Source: Psychrobacter phenylpyruvicus DSM 7000 = NBRC 102152 | Lineage (GTDB): Bacteria; Pseudomonadota; Gammaproteobacteria; Pseudomonadales; Moraxellaceae | Assembly (NCBI RefSeq): GCF_000685805.1 | Contig: NZ_JMKP01000019.1 | Location: 1 to 61,060, forward strand | DNA: 61,060 nt | Reading direction: 5' to 3' | Part shown: positions 18,480-25,888 of the stretch, piece after piece | Layout of the letters: every line of letters starts with the position of its first letter | Position numbering within the stretch: the stretch's first letter is position 1 | Position numbers and translations under genes: made by a program | The notes under the pieces: generated by a model | The model's database searches: none | Told to the model about the DNA's origin: nothing | The model's input: only the letters and a program-made list of their open reading frames with translations

Positions 18480-20147
18480 ATGAATAAAACTGCGGCAAAA
18501 AAAGCACGTCGACATCGATTTTATCAGCCTCTCAACTTATTCTGGCGGCTATTTCTTAGCATGTTGGCTATTTTACTGCTGACCTCTGCCTTATCAGTAG
18601 GTATCGAGCGTTGGATCAATGCAAAAGAGCTCAATAATAGGATGCAGCAGCAAGTGGCACGCTTACTTATCGCCCGCCAAGAGACTGTCACCGCTTTAAC
18701 GAATGATGATTTACAGACAGTTAAGCAGTTATATCGTGAAAATCGATGGCTATTATCACAAATGCGTATTGTGGATGAAAAAGGTGAGCAAGTCCTCCCC
18801 AAGTTTGGGCGTTTTCACTCTGAATTTAGTCAACAAGGTCACTATAGACCCGCAACCCGCTCTGAGTTTCAACATGCTGCGCCGCTTACCAATGATGCGC
18901 AATCGCAGCAGTATCCTTATTCGCAGCAGCAATATTCACGTTTCTTCTCAACTTTCAGCGAGCAACCTTGGCAACAAGTAAGTGCTGACATTGCTAACTA
19001 TCCTGAATTAGAAGATACCACCGTAAACTCTAACAGTGGAAAAACTTATATCGTACAGTTACAACCTAGGCTGTCATTGCGGGATCTTATTTCCCTGCGT
19101 AAAGACCATACTTTAATTAGAGTATCGCTGATTTTACTGTTTAGCATCTTGGTCTGTTATTGGTTAAGCCGAGCTTTAACGGGCCGTATTCAGCGGGTAC
19201 AAAAAGCGGTGCATCTAATGAGTGAAGGCCGATTTACCGCCGGAGAGGAGCTAAAAAATCTAGGCAATGACGAGTTAGGTCTATTAGCAAAAGATGTCTC
19301 CAAGCTGTCTAGCCGCCTAGCCAATAGTGAGCTGGCTCGAAAGCAAATGCTTAGTGATATCTCTCATGAACTGCGCTCACCCTTGGCCAGACTAGATGTG
19401 GCTACAGAGCTTACCCGTGACTTCGCACCTGAAGCGGGGCATTATCTAGATCGTATTGAAAAAGAATCGCTGCGTATGAACGAGCTTATTGAGCACATCA
19501 TACAAATTCAATCCCTGCAAATGCGCCAAAATACTTTGGATATAGAGGCCTACCAAAATATTGACTTATATGCTCTTATTGATGAGATTAGGCAGGATGT
19601 CTGCTTTGAGTTTCAGGATAAGGCGGTTCATTGGCAGTGGCTGTTCTTAAATGAAGGAAAACCCGCAAAATCGCCAAACTCTGCATCTGAAAATGGCTAC
19701 AAGTTAATGGGAGACCCGCAGCAATTACACAGTGCTTTTGAAAACATCATTCGTAATGCCTTTACCCACACGGCAGCTGAATCTAGTGTCAAGGTCAGCT
19801 TAGATACTTTTACACACCCTGAGCATCAGATACCTTATCTAAGGATACAAGTTATTGACGAAGGCAGTGGGGTAGCTGAAGCAGATTTACAGCGTATTTT
19901 TCAACCCTTTGTCAGATTAAGCGCTTCTAGAGAGCGCTTAAACCCACCTCAACCAAAACAGCAGGATGACCCCTCTCAGGCCCCTCAAAAAAAATACAAT
20001 GGTTATGGCCTAGGATTGGCCATTGCCCATGCCATTATTATGGTACATCAAGGGGAGCTTGTCGCTTATAACCGCCAAGATGGTGTCTCTGGATTAGTTA
20101 TTGAAGCGACTTTGCCAACCCATAACAAGCCAACTAAGCATAAATAG
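18480..20147 (+). CDS. cpxA: Sensor histidine kinase (CpxA-like)
   Basis: 555 residues: TM1 about 22-42, a long periplasmic domain about 43-208, TM2 about 211-230, then HAMP (about 230-285). The kinase core has the H-box SDISHELRSPLARLD (phospho-acceptor His296), the N-box HSAFENIIRNAF, and G-boxes DEGSGVAE and GYGLGLAIA. The ELRSPLARL H-box is the CpxA/RstB type. It is about 100 residues longer than E. coli CpxA, mostly because of a Gln/Ser/Tyr-rich stretch in the sensor domain (about 130-165) and a Pro/Gln-rich insert before the last G-box. It is transcribed with the regulator and should control the divergent Spy-like gene. Confidence 0.87.
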   Translation: MNKTAAKKARRHRFYQPLNLFWRLFLSMLAILLLTSALSVGIERWINAKELNNRMQQQVARLLIARQETVTALTNDDLQTVKQLYRENRWLLSQMRIVDEKGEQVLPKFGRFHSEFSQQGHYRPATRSEFQHAAPLTNDAQSQQYPYSQQQYSRFFSTFSEQPWQQVSADIANYPELEDTTVNSNSGKTYIVQLQPRLSLRDLISLRKDHTLIRVSLILLFSILVCYWLSRALTGRIQRVQKAVHLMSEGRFTAGEELKNLGNDELGLLAKDVSKLSSRLANSELARKQMLSDISHELRSPLARLDVATELTRDFAPEAGHYLDRIEKESLRMNELIEHIIQIQSLQMRQNTLDIEAYQNIDLYALIDEIRQDVCFEFQDKAVHWQWLFLNEGKPAKSPNSASENGYKLMGDPQQLHSAFENIIRNAFTHTAAESSVKVSLDTFTHPEHQIPYLRIQVIDEGSGVAEADLQRIFQPFVRLSASRERLNPPQPKQQDDPSQAPQKKYNGYGLGLAIAHAIIMVHQGELVAYNRQDGVSGLVIEATLPTHNKPTKHK

Positions 20148-20240
20148 GCAACCTCAAGGCTCAGCACAAATAGGTAGCTTGGCTACCCTGCCAGCTTGTT
20201 TGAACAATTTAACAATCCTAGGCATCCATGTTTGCTCAAA

Positions 20241-20537
20241 CAAACAAAGCCGCATAACTCACGTTATGCGGCTTTCGATTTGCGTCATCCTAACTATAAT
20301 ATTAACCACCCCATCCCTGAATAGTTAATACTAGCGAGCATCCTGCTCTGTTCTCACCCTCGGTCACTGTAATAATTACAGTCAGTCCAAGTTATGTGTC
20401 CCTACTTCAATATGGCTCTATATCATCCTAGATATGTTGCTCATACTTGCTAACTTAATAGCTGCTTATCCCTATAACGGAAGTTATCATTGTAACCAAT
20501 TAAACCACTCATTCCTTTGAGTCATCATCCTTAATGC
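20241..20537 (-). ncRNA. Rsm/Csr-type regulatory RNA, copy 1
   Basis: Predicted transcript of about 300 nt on the minus strand. A -10-like TATAGC lies at 20549-20544 and the end is a 13-bp hairpin (AAAGCCGCATAAC arm, 20246-20275). It contains nine GGA motifs. Several sit in small hairpin loops: GAGCA-GGA-TGCTC, CATTA-AGGA-TGATG (one G-U pair), GTTA-GGA-TGAC (one G-U) and ACTCA-AAGGAA-TGAGT. Hairpin-displayed GGA is the binding signature of CsrA/RsmA. A perfect GacA box lies 46 bases before the -10. No ORF with a ribosome-binding site is present. The start site is estimated to within a few bases. Read-through from the cpxA-like gene converges on its terminator, which works in both directions. 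Confidence 0.82.
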
Positions 20538-20595
20538 CGTACAGCTATAATCTCAAATTACCCAATCTAATGTAAGTGGTAATAGCGTCAGTTGC

Positions 20596-20613
20596 TGTAA
20601 GCATATGCTTACA
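20596..20613. promoter_or_regulatory. GacA box (UAS) of regulatory RNA copy 1
   Basis: TGTAAGCATATGCTTACA, a perfect palindrome that fits the GacA upstream activating sequence TGTAAG-N6-CTTACA exactly. Its centre is about 55 bases before the -10, so near -67. Confidence 0.85.
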
Positions 20614-20639
20614 AAGCTATTTATCGCTCAACGGCCAGA

Positions 20640-20871
20640 GACAACAAAGCCGCATAACGTTTATTATGCGGCTTTGTTATTGTCATCCTGACAGTCTATT
20701 ATTTCCTACCCCATCCTAGAATAGATAATAATATGAGCGTCCTGCTCTGGGTGTACTTATCACTTTAAACCAAACTTCACATCCTATGAATGCTTAGCTA
20801 AAGTGTGTGTCCTTACTATAGATCCTGATATAAGAGTTACCCTCTTTATCCTGATTCATCATCCTTGATTC
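20640..20871 (-). ncRNA. Rsm/Csr-type regulatory RNA, copy 2
   Basis: Predicted transcript of about 230 nt on the minus strand. The -10-like CATAGC is at 20883-20878, and it ends at a 15-bp hairpin (20643-20657 with 20664-20678). This is the most compact unit, with nine GGA motifs: TGTCA-GGA-TGACA, GAGC-AGGAC-GCTC, ATCA-AGGA-TGAT and a CATAGGATGTG hairpin. The order of elements matches copies 1 and 3 from promoter to terminator, so the three share descent. Regions between GGA elements have diverged while the hairpins keep their pairing. GGA density and the GacA box 46 bases before the -10 support a CsrA/RsmA-titrating RNA. Confidence 0.84.
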
Positions 20872-20929
20872 AGTAAAGCTATGTTCTCAAATTAATGAAG
20901 CCAATGTAAGACGTAATAGCGTCAAGGTA

Positions 20930-20947
20930 TGTAAGCATATGCTTACA
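20930..20947. promoter_or_regulatory. GacA box (UAS) of regulatory RNA copy 2
   Basis: Second exact copy of the 18-bp palindrome TGTAAGCATATGCTTACA, again 46 bases from the -10-like hexamer of its RNA. Confidence 0.85.
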
Positions 20948-21288
20948 AACGTTATTCTATAGCCTATTAACAATCAACAGCTAAAGCTTAAAGATGAGGT
21001 GCAAAAGATCCGAATAAGCCATTAACTAAGCCCAATCATAGCTTATGTTTACTGAAGTTAAATTTCACTAACAATAACAACACAACTCCCCTCATAACTG
21101 CTAAAAGTTACTACACAACTTAGGTAAATAAAGCGCATACTAATTCTTGGTTGGTGAAAGAGCTATGGCGCTTAAAAGCAAAGCAGTTAACAGTTAATTA
21201 GCTGGAAACTTAGTAAATAGCCAACCAAGTCCGTATTGTGAACTAAAAAAATTAATAATTTCTTATAATATAAAAAAGGAGTAGTGCC
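20948..21288. other. Upstream region of the csbD-like gene
   Basis: 340 AT-rich bases between the GacA box of copy 2 and the csbD-like gene. TATAAT occurs close to the gene (about 21264) and AAGGAG is its ribosome-binding site. No fourth copy of the regulatory RNA or GacA box was found here. Confidence 0.45.
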
Positions 21289-21492
21289 ATGAATAAGGAT
21301 ACTTTTAAAGGTGAATGGAACCAATTAAAAGGCAAAATAAAACAAGAGTGGGCTGAGCTTACTGATGACGATTTAACGCATGCAGAAGGCAGCGTTGATA
21401 AACTGGTAGGCAAGATTCAAGAACGTTACGGCCATACTAAAGACAAAGTGGAACAACAAGTGCGAGAATGGCGTACCAAGCATGATGTTTAA
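21289..21492 (+). CDS. CsbD-like general stress protein
   Basis: 67 residues, highly charged, with the CsbD pattern: FKGEWNQLKGKIKQEWAELT (about 5-24) then AEGSVDKLVGKIQERYG (about 32-48). This is the YjbJ/CsbD family of small helical proteins, abundant under general stress or in stationary phase, whose biochemical role is unknown. AAGGAG lies 8 bases before the ATG. The gene lies on the plus strand between regulatory RNA copies 2 and 3. The terminator hairpin of copy 3 begins 54-59 bases after its stop and can serve as its own terminator. Control by the Gac/Rsm system is possible but not shown. Confidence 0.93.
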   Translation: MNKDTFKGEWNQLKGKIKQEWAELTDDDLTHAEGSVDKLVGKIQERYGHTKDKVEQQVREWRTKHDV

Positions 21493-21547
21493 TTCAGGCA
21501 TCTAAAGGTAAAGGCCCATTTATTTGAATCTGAAACAAAATGATCAA

Positions 21548-21992
21548 AACAATAAAGCCGCATAACTCCTGTTATGCGGCTTTTATTGTTGTCATCCTGA
21601 CACCTTATTGCCTTCTACCCCATCCTAGAATAGTCGACTATAGCGAGCATCCTGCTCTAAAGTACCTTTCCCTTTGATCTTAAATATCACATCCTGTCAT
21701 ACTAAAACAAAGGGGATGTTTCCTTACTAACCCTATGACTCCGTATCAGCCTAGATACTATTTAGCTTAAATACTTTAACTAAAGCACTTTAACTTATGT
21801 ACTCACTAAATTAAGTACTCGCTAAAAAGTTCATAGGTGGCTATTATCAAATTTAAAACCTTTAAACTCTATTAACAGCCGCTCATCCTTAACCCGGTAT
21901 CTTTATTCGTTGTTTTGGGGCTTATAACCTAAGTTATAACCTTAGACCAATCAAATAAAGCACTCAATCCTTTGAGTCATCATCCTTGATGC
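21548..21992 (-). ncRNA. Rsm/Csr-type regulatory RNA, copy 3
   Basis: Predicted transcript of about 445 nt on the minus strand. It runs from a -10-like TATAGC (22004-21999) to a hairpin at 21551-21587 whose loop is itself AGGA. Eleven GGA motifs were counted, including ACTCAA-AGGA-TTGAGT (6 bp), CATCA-AGGA-TGATG (5 bp), TGTCA-GGA-TGACA (5 bp) and GAGCA-GGA-TGCTC (5 bp). It is longer than copies 1 and 2 because a roughly 200-nt AT-rich segment (about 21765-21960) with few GGA motifs separates the promoter-proximal hairpins from the rest. Processing or an internal end in that segment is possible. Confidence 0.8.
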
Positions 21993-22050
21993 CGTGAAGC
22001 TATAATCTCAAATTGATGGCCCCCATGTAAGTCGCCAAAGCGTCATGTGT

Positions 22051-22068
22051 TGTAAGCATATGCTTACA
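22051..22068. promoter_or_regulatory. GacA box (UAS) of regulatory RNA copy 3
   Basis: Third exact copy of TGTAAGCATATGCTTACA, with the same 46-base spacing to the -10-like TATAGC. Confidence 0.85.
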
Positions 22069-22120
22069 CATCCTTTTTCTTAGTCCGCTCCCCTACTTTC
22101 GGTCCAAAAAATGGTTCAAA

Positions 22121-22154
22121 AAAACCTTTACACCCCTTGAGGCATAAAGGTTTT
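22121..22154 (-). terminator. Terminator of prc
   Basis: Stem AAAACCTTTA/TAAAGGTTTT (22121-22130 with 22145-22154) enclosing a short inner CC/GG pairing, with an A-rich left flank giving U-residues on the minus strand. Confidence 0.75.
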
Positions 22155-22209
22155 CAAAAAACACAACTCTATAACTAACTTGCTTGCAGTCTTAAAAACT
22201 TTATTAAAA

Positions 22210-24417
22210 CTATTTAGAATCCTCTAACTGCTGAAACTTTTGTAGCTTATTGGCCTCTAACATAATTTTAGCGGCCTCGATAACATACACTTCATCTTCT
22301 GGCAGTTTGGGACGCTCATCATTCTTTAAGCGACTACGCTCTTCAAACATTGACTCAACAGCGGCTTGATACTGTGTCCAAGTATCGTAAGGCTTGAGGC
22401 CGGTAGCTATACGGCGTGCGTTCTCAGCGTCCAAAGTTTTTTGCTCAATTTGTTTTTGACGAGCACGACGCTCATTAATATTAAGTTTCACCGCTTTTTT
22501 ATCGTCATCCATATTACGCACTTTATTTAAAGTGTCTAAATACACAAATTGCGGGTTGGTGGTTTGACGAATCTTAGACTGCTGGTTAAGTGTGGCTAAG
22601 GTTTTGCTGCTAAACTTACCTTCTGGCTTATAAGGAGAAGTCTTAATGGTATCCCAAGCCATAGCGTTCTTTTGATCACGCTCACTAAATTCTGCGCCTT
22701 CATAGATGTTAATTAAAGGAATGTCAGGAACGACCCCTTTGTTTTGGGTACTACCACCGGTGACGCGATAGAATTTACGCTGAGTTAAAGTGGCAGAGCC
22801 TAGCGCCAAACTGTCTAATTGAATCTGCGCCGAGCCTTTACCGGTAGTAGTACTACCCACTACTAAGCCGCGACCATAGTCTTGAATGGCGGCGGCAAAA
22901 ATCTCAGAAGCAGAGGCTGAAGCCATATTGGTAATCACTACCATGTCTCCAGAATACAGCTGCTTACCACCATCTTCATCTTGATAAACCTGGACATTAC
23001 CCCGGTTATCACGAATTTGGACCAAAGGCCCTTCTTTAATAAATAACCCTAACATCTTCGCCACTTCATCAAGCGAACCACCTGGGTTATTACGTAGGTC
23101 AACCACTAAGCCATCGATATTTTTCTCATTAAGCTTCTTTAGCTCGTTTTGAGTGTCGATGCTAACACTACGATAGTTTTGGCCACTGCGGCGGGCTTGG
23201 TAGTTTAAGTAAAAACTTGGAATCTCCAATACCCCAATGCGCTTCTCTTGATTGCTACCATCAGGCTTAACGGTAATTACACGGTGCGTAACCCCTGCAT
23301 CATCTTGTTCGATAACATCACGAGTCAACACAATAGTACGCGCAGCGGCATCTGGACTATTGGGCTGCTTCACTTTTACAGTGACATCAGTGCCCCGCTT
23401 CCCTCGAATTAACGCCACCACTTCACGAGTCGACCAGCCCACCACATCTTGCAGGTTTTCTCCATCTTTAGCCACAGCCATGATTAAGTCATTGGGCTGT
23501 ACTTTGCCAGATTTAGCCGCTGGACCCCCTTCTACCAAAGTTACTATTTGGGTATAGTCTGGATTTTTGCGATAAGGACGAATAGTGACGCCGATGCCTT
23601 CTAACTGCAGATTTGACTGTACTTGCATCTCAACAGATTGCACAGGAGCATAATAGTTACTGTGTGGGTCATAAGTCAGCATCGCAGTATTTAGTACTGA
23701 CTCCATAATCTCATCGCTTTTAATACGTTGTAACTGTTCTTGCTGGCGATGTAAGCGGCTTAACAATACCTCTCTAGGATTTCTGTCCTCTCCTAAGATT
23801 AGATCATTACCCTTGGTTAATTCTGGATATTTGGTATATAACTCATCGCGAGCTTTGTCTTCTTCTTGACCTAACGTTAGGTTAATAATTTGCAACGTAA
23901 GTTGACGTTCCCAGTATTTTCTCTGTTCGTCAGCCGTAGTAAATCGAGGCTCTTTTTCTCTATCTAATATCACAGAGTCGTTGCGGTTCAGATTAACTTT
24001 TTTACTCAAGAACTTATCGGCAAAATTATAATATTCATCTGAACGCTGGATATAACGGTTAAAGATATCTTGCGTGGCCGTCAAATCACCCTTCTTTAGT
24101 CTGTCCGCAAAAGAGGCGCCATATTTTTTGGTCAATTCATCAATATCTGACTGTAAAAATAAAGTATGATTTGGGTCTAAGCGATCAAAGTACATCTCTA
24201 ATACTTGCATACCCATTTCTGAATCAAAACGCTTATTAGAATAATGCGCCCTATCTAATAGAGCTGCCACTTGCCTTGTAGTCAATTTTTGTTCTGGAGT
24301 GGCAACAAAAGCAGCCTTGTCTGATGCCATTGCCGTAGTGTAGCTTTGTGAAAAAACTATTCCGGCTACACCAATAGCGGCGGCACTTAACACCAGCTGT
24401 GTTGGTTGAAATCTCAT
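22210..24417 (-). CDS. prc: Carboxy-terminal processing (tail-specific) protease Prc
   Basis: 735-residue periplasmic serine protease of family S41, somewhat longer than E. coli Prc (682). There is an N-terminal signal-like segment (about 8-32), then an N-terminal helical domain with DPNHTLFLQSD. The PDZ domain (about 255-350) contains GIGVTIR and GGPAAKSG. The S41 domain has DLRNNPGGSLDE (440-451), catalytic Ser502 in MASASASEIFAA and catalytic Lys527 in TTTGKGSAQ, the same 25-residue spacing as in E. coli. A C-terminal DUF3340-type region follows. It trims C-terminal tails of envelope proteins and, in other bacteria, regulates murein hydrolases. Monocistronic with its own terminator. Confidence 0.96.
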   Translation of the reverse strand: MRFQPTQLVLSAAAIGVAGIVFSQSYTTAMASDKAAFVATPEQKLTTRQVAALLDRAHYSNKRFDSEMGMQVLEMYFDRLDPNHTLFLQSDIDELTKKYGASFADRLKKGDLTATQDIFNRYIQRSDEYYNFADKFLSKKVNLNRNDSVILDREKEPRFTTADEQRKYWERQLTLQIINLTLGQEEDKARDELYTKYPELTKGNDLILGEDRNPREVLLSRLHRQQEQLQRIKSDEIMESVLNTAMLTYDPHSNYYAPVQSVEMQVQSNLQLEGIGVTIRPYRKNPDYTQIVTLVEGGPAAKSGKVQPNDLIMAVAKDGENLQDVVGWSTREVVALIRGKRGTDVTVKVKQPNSPDAAARTIVLTRDVIEQDDAGVTHRVITVKPDGSNQEKRIGVLEIPSFYLNYQARRSGQNYRSVSIDTQNELKKLNEKNIDGLVVDLRNNPGGSLDEVAKMLGLFIKEGPLVQIRDNRGNVQVYQDEDGGKQLYSGDMVVITNMASASASEIFAAAIQDYGRGLVVGSTTTGKGSAQIQLDSLALGSATLTQRKFYRVTGGSTQNKGVVPDIPLINIYEGAEFSERDQKNAMAWDTIKTSPYKPEGKFSSKTLATLNQQSKIRQTTNPQFVYLDTLNKVRNMDDDKKAVKLNINERRARQKQIEQKTLDAENARRIATGLKPYDTWTQYQAAVESMFEERSRLKNDERPKLPEDEVYVIEAAKIMLEANKLQKFQQLEDSK

Positions 24418-24671
24418 AAATTATTCTCGCTCATTATTTTTGATATGGACATAATGACTTGATATTAGCACAACAATCAGTCCTTGACTGTCTAAAACTG
24501 TATAAGCATTCTTACCTAATTTTACATTTAGACTGAAACTATTTTAATAAGCTGACTGTAAATTACCAATAATAAGACAAACCATAGTGAGCTTAGGTAT
24601 TGGTATTGCTGACATTTACTGTAATAATACCTCATTCATTTTTAGTGTAATAAATTCCAAGGGGAACCTTT

Positions 24672-25739
24672 ATGTACGGACCTTTAATGATAGATGTAGC
24701 CGGCACTGAGCTTACAGCAGAAGATCGCTCAGTATTAAGTCGTGCAGAGGTTGGTGGCATAATTTTATTTGCCCGTAACGTTGACACCCCCGAGCAAGTA
24801 CGCCAACTATGTGATGAGATTCATCAACTAAAACCACAGATCCTCATTGGGGTTGACCAAGAAGGTGGCCGCGTGGCCAGATTGCGTAAAGGATTTACTC
24901 CCCTACCGGCGATGGGAAGACTGGGGGATTTGTTCGATACCGATCCCTGCCGTGCCTTATCCCTAGCCTATGATTGTGGCTATTTAATGGCGACTGAAGT
25001 TATGGCGGTGGGCATCGATGTTAGCTTTGCCCCAGTACTCGATATAAATGGGGTCAGCCAAGTAATTGGGGATAGAAGCTTTCATGCCAATACCCAAGCC
25101 ATTGTGGCGCTATCTATGCAGTTTATGCAAGGTATGAAGACAGCAGGCATGGCCACCACAGGCAAGCACTTCCCAGGTCATGGCTCTATTGCTCCAGACT
25201 CGCATGTGGCTGATGCCATCGATGAGCGTAGTTTTGAAGAGATTAAGCAGACTGATCTACAACCCTTTATTCAGTGCCAACCTTGGCTAGATGCGGTTAT
25301 GCCCGCCCATGTAATCTTCAGCCAGGTGGACAATAAGCCTGCCGGATTCTCTAAGATTTGGCTACAAGACATTGCCCGTCAGCAGTTAGGCTTCAAAGGC
25401 GTGTTGTTCTCTGATGACTTATCCATGAAAGCAGCTCATACTGCTGGTGATATCGGTGCTCGAGTGACTGCTGCGATAACAGCCGGCTGTGATATGGCAT
25501 TAGTATGTAATGATCGGGAGGCTGCCATAAAGGCAATTGAAACCGCCTCTAAACTGCCTACTCCCAACCAACAACGCCTGCAAGCCATGTGTAGCCAGAT
25601 ACCGCAGTGGCAAGGTAGCTTAGAGGCCACTTGCGCCCAATTCGACTACTGGGCTACTGCTAAGCGAAATGTAGTTGAAGCTTTTTTTGCTGAGCAGCAA
25701 AGCATTAATCAAGAAAAAGACCCTACTAATTATTGTTAA
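24672..25739 (+). CDS. nagZ: Beta-N-acetylhexosaminidase NagZ
   Basis: 355-residue cytosolic glycoside hydrolase of family 3 that releases GlcNAc from anhydro-muropeptides during peptidoglycan recycling. Diagnostic motifs are GGIILFARN, GVDQEGGRVARL (about 57-68), TGKHFPGHGSIAPDSH (about 162-177, with the catalytic His/Asp loop) and the nucleophile Asp in LFSDDLSMKAAH. E. coli NagZ has 341 residues. AAGGGGAA precedes the ATG. Single gene ending in a terminator shared with the convergent OmpA-like gene. Confidence 0.97.
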   Translation: MYGPLMIDVAGTELTAEDRSVLSRAEVGGIILFARNVDTPEQVRQLCDEIHQLKPQILIGVDQEGGRVARLRKGFTPLPAMGRLGDLFDTDPCRALSLAYDCGYLMATEVMAVGIDVSFAPVLDINGVSQVIGDRSFHANTQAIVALSMQFMQGMKTAGMATTGKHFPGHGSIAPDSHVADAIDERSFEEIKQTDLQPFIQCQPWLDAVMPAHVIFSQVDNKPAGFSKIWLQDIARQQLGFKGVLFSDDLSMKAAHTAGDIGARVTAAITAGCDMALVCNDREAAIKAIETASKLPTPNQQRLQAMCSQIPQWQGSLEATCAQFDYWATAKRNVVEAFFAEQQSINQEKDPTNYC

Positions 25740-25782
25740 TGAAATGTCTAACATAGAGACATTAAACATAAAGATCTTATAC

Positions 25783-25817
25783 GAAAAAAGACCGCCCTTC
25801 GAGGACGGTCTTCTTTT
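25783..25817. terminator. Bidirectional terminator between nagZ and the OmpA-like gene
   Basis: Stem AAGACCG/CGGTCTT with an inner CCT/AGG pairing around TCG. A6 lies on the left and TTCTTTT on the right. Confidence 0.85.
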
Positions 25818-25888
25818 GACTAAGCACTTAGCTTAATTAGATATTTAATTAATAGAGGTCATCAATGACTCTATGAATTAACTGCCAA

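Noticed and set aside
20101..20328. 75-codon plus-strand ORF crossing the end of the cpxA-like gene and the copy 1 terminator
   Set aside because: It reads through a strong terminator hairpin of the regulatory RNA array and lacks a ribosome-binding site.
20241..22068. The three repeats as REP/BIME elements or a mobile repeat
   Set aside because: Units are hundreds of bases long, in one orientation, with promoter-terminator order and GGA hairpins; no terminal inverted repeats or transposase.
20241..22068. CRISPR array
   Set aside because: There are only three long, diverged units, not short identical repeats with unique spacers, and no cas genes nearby.
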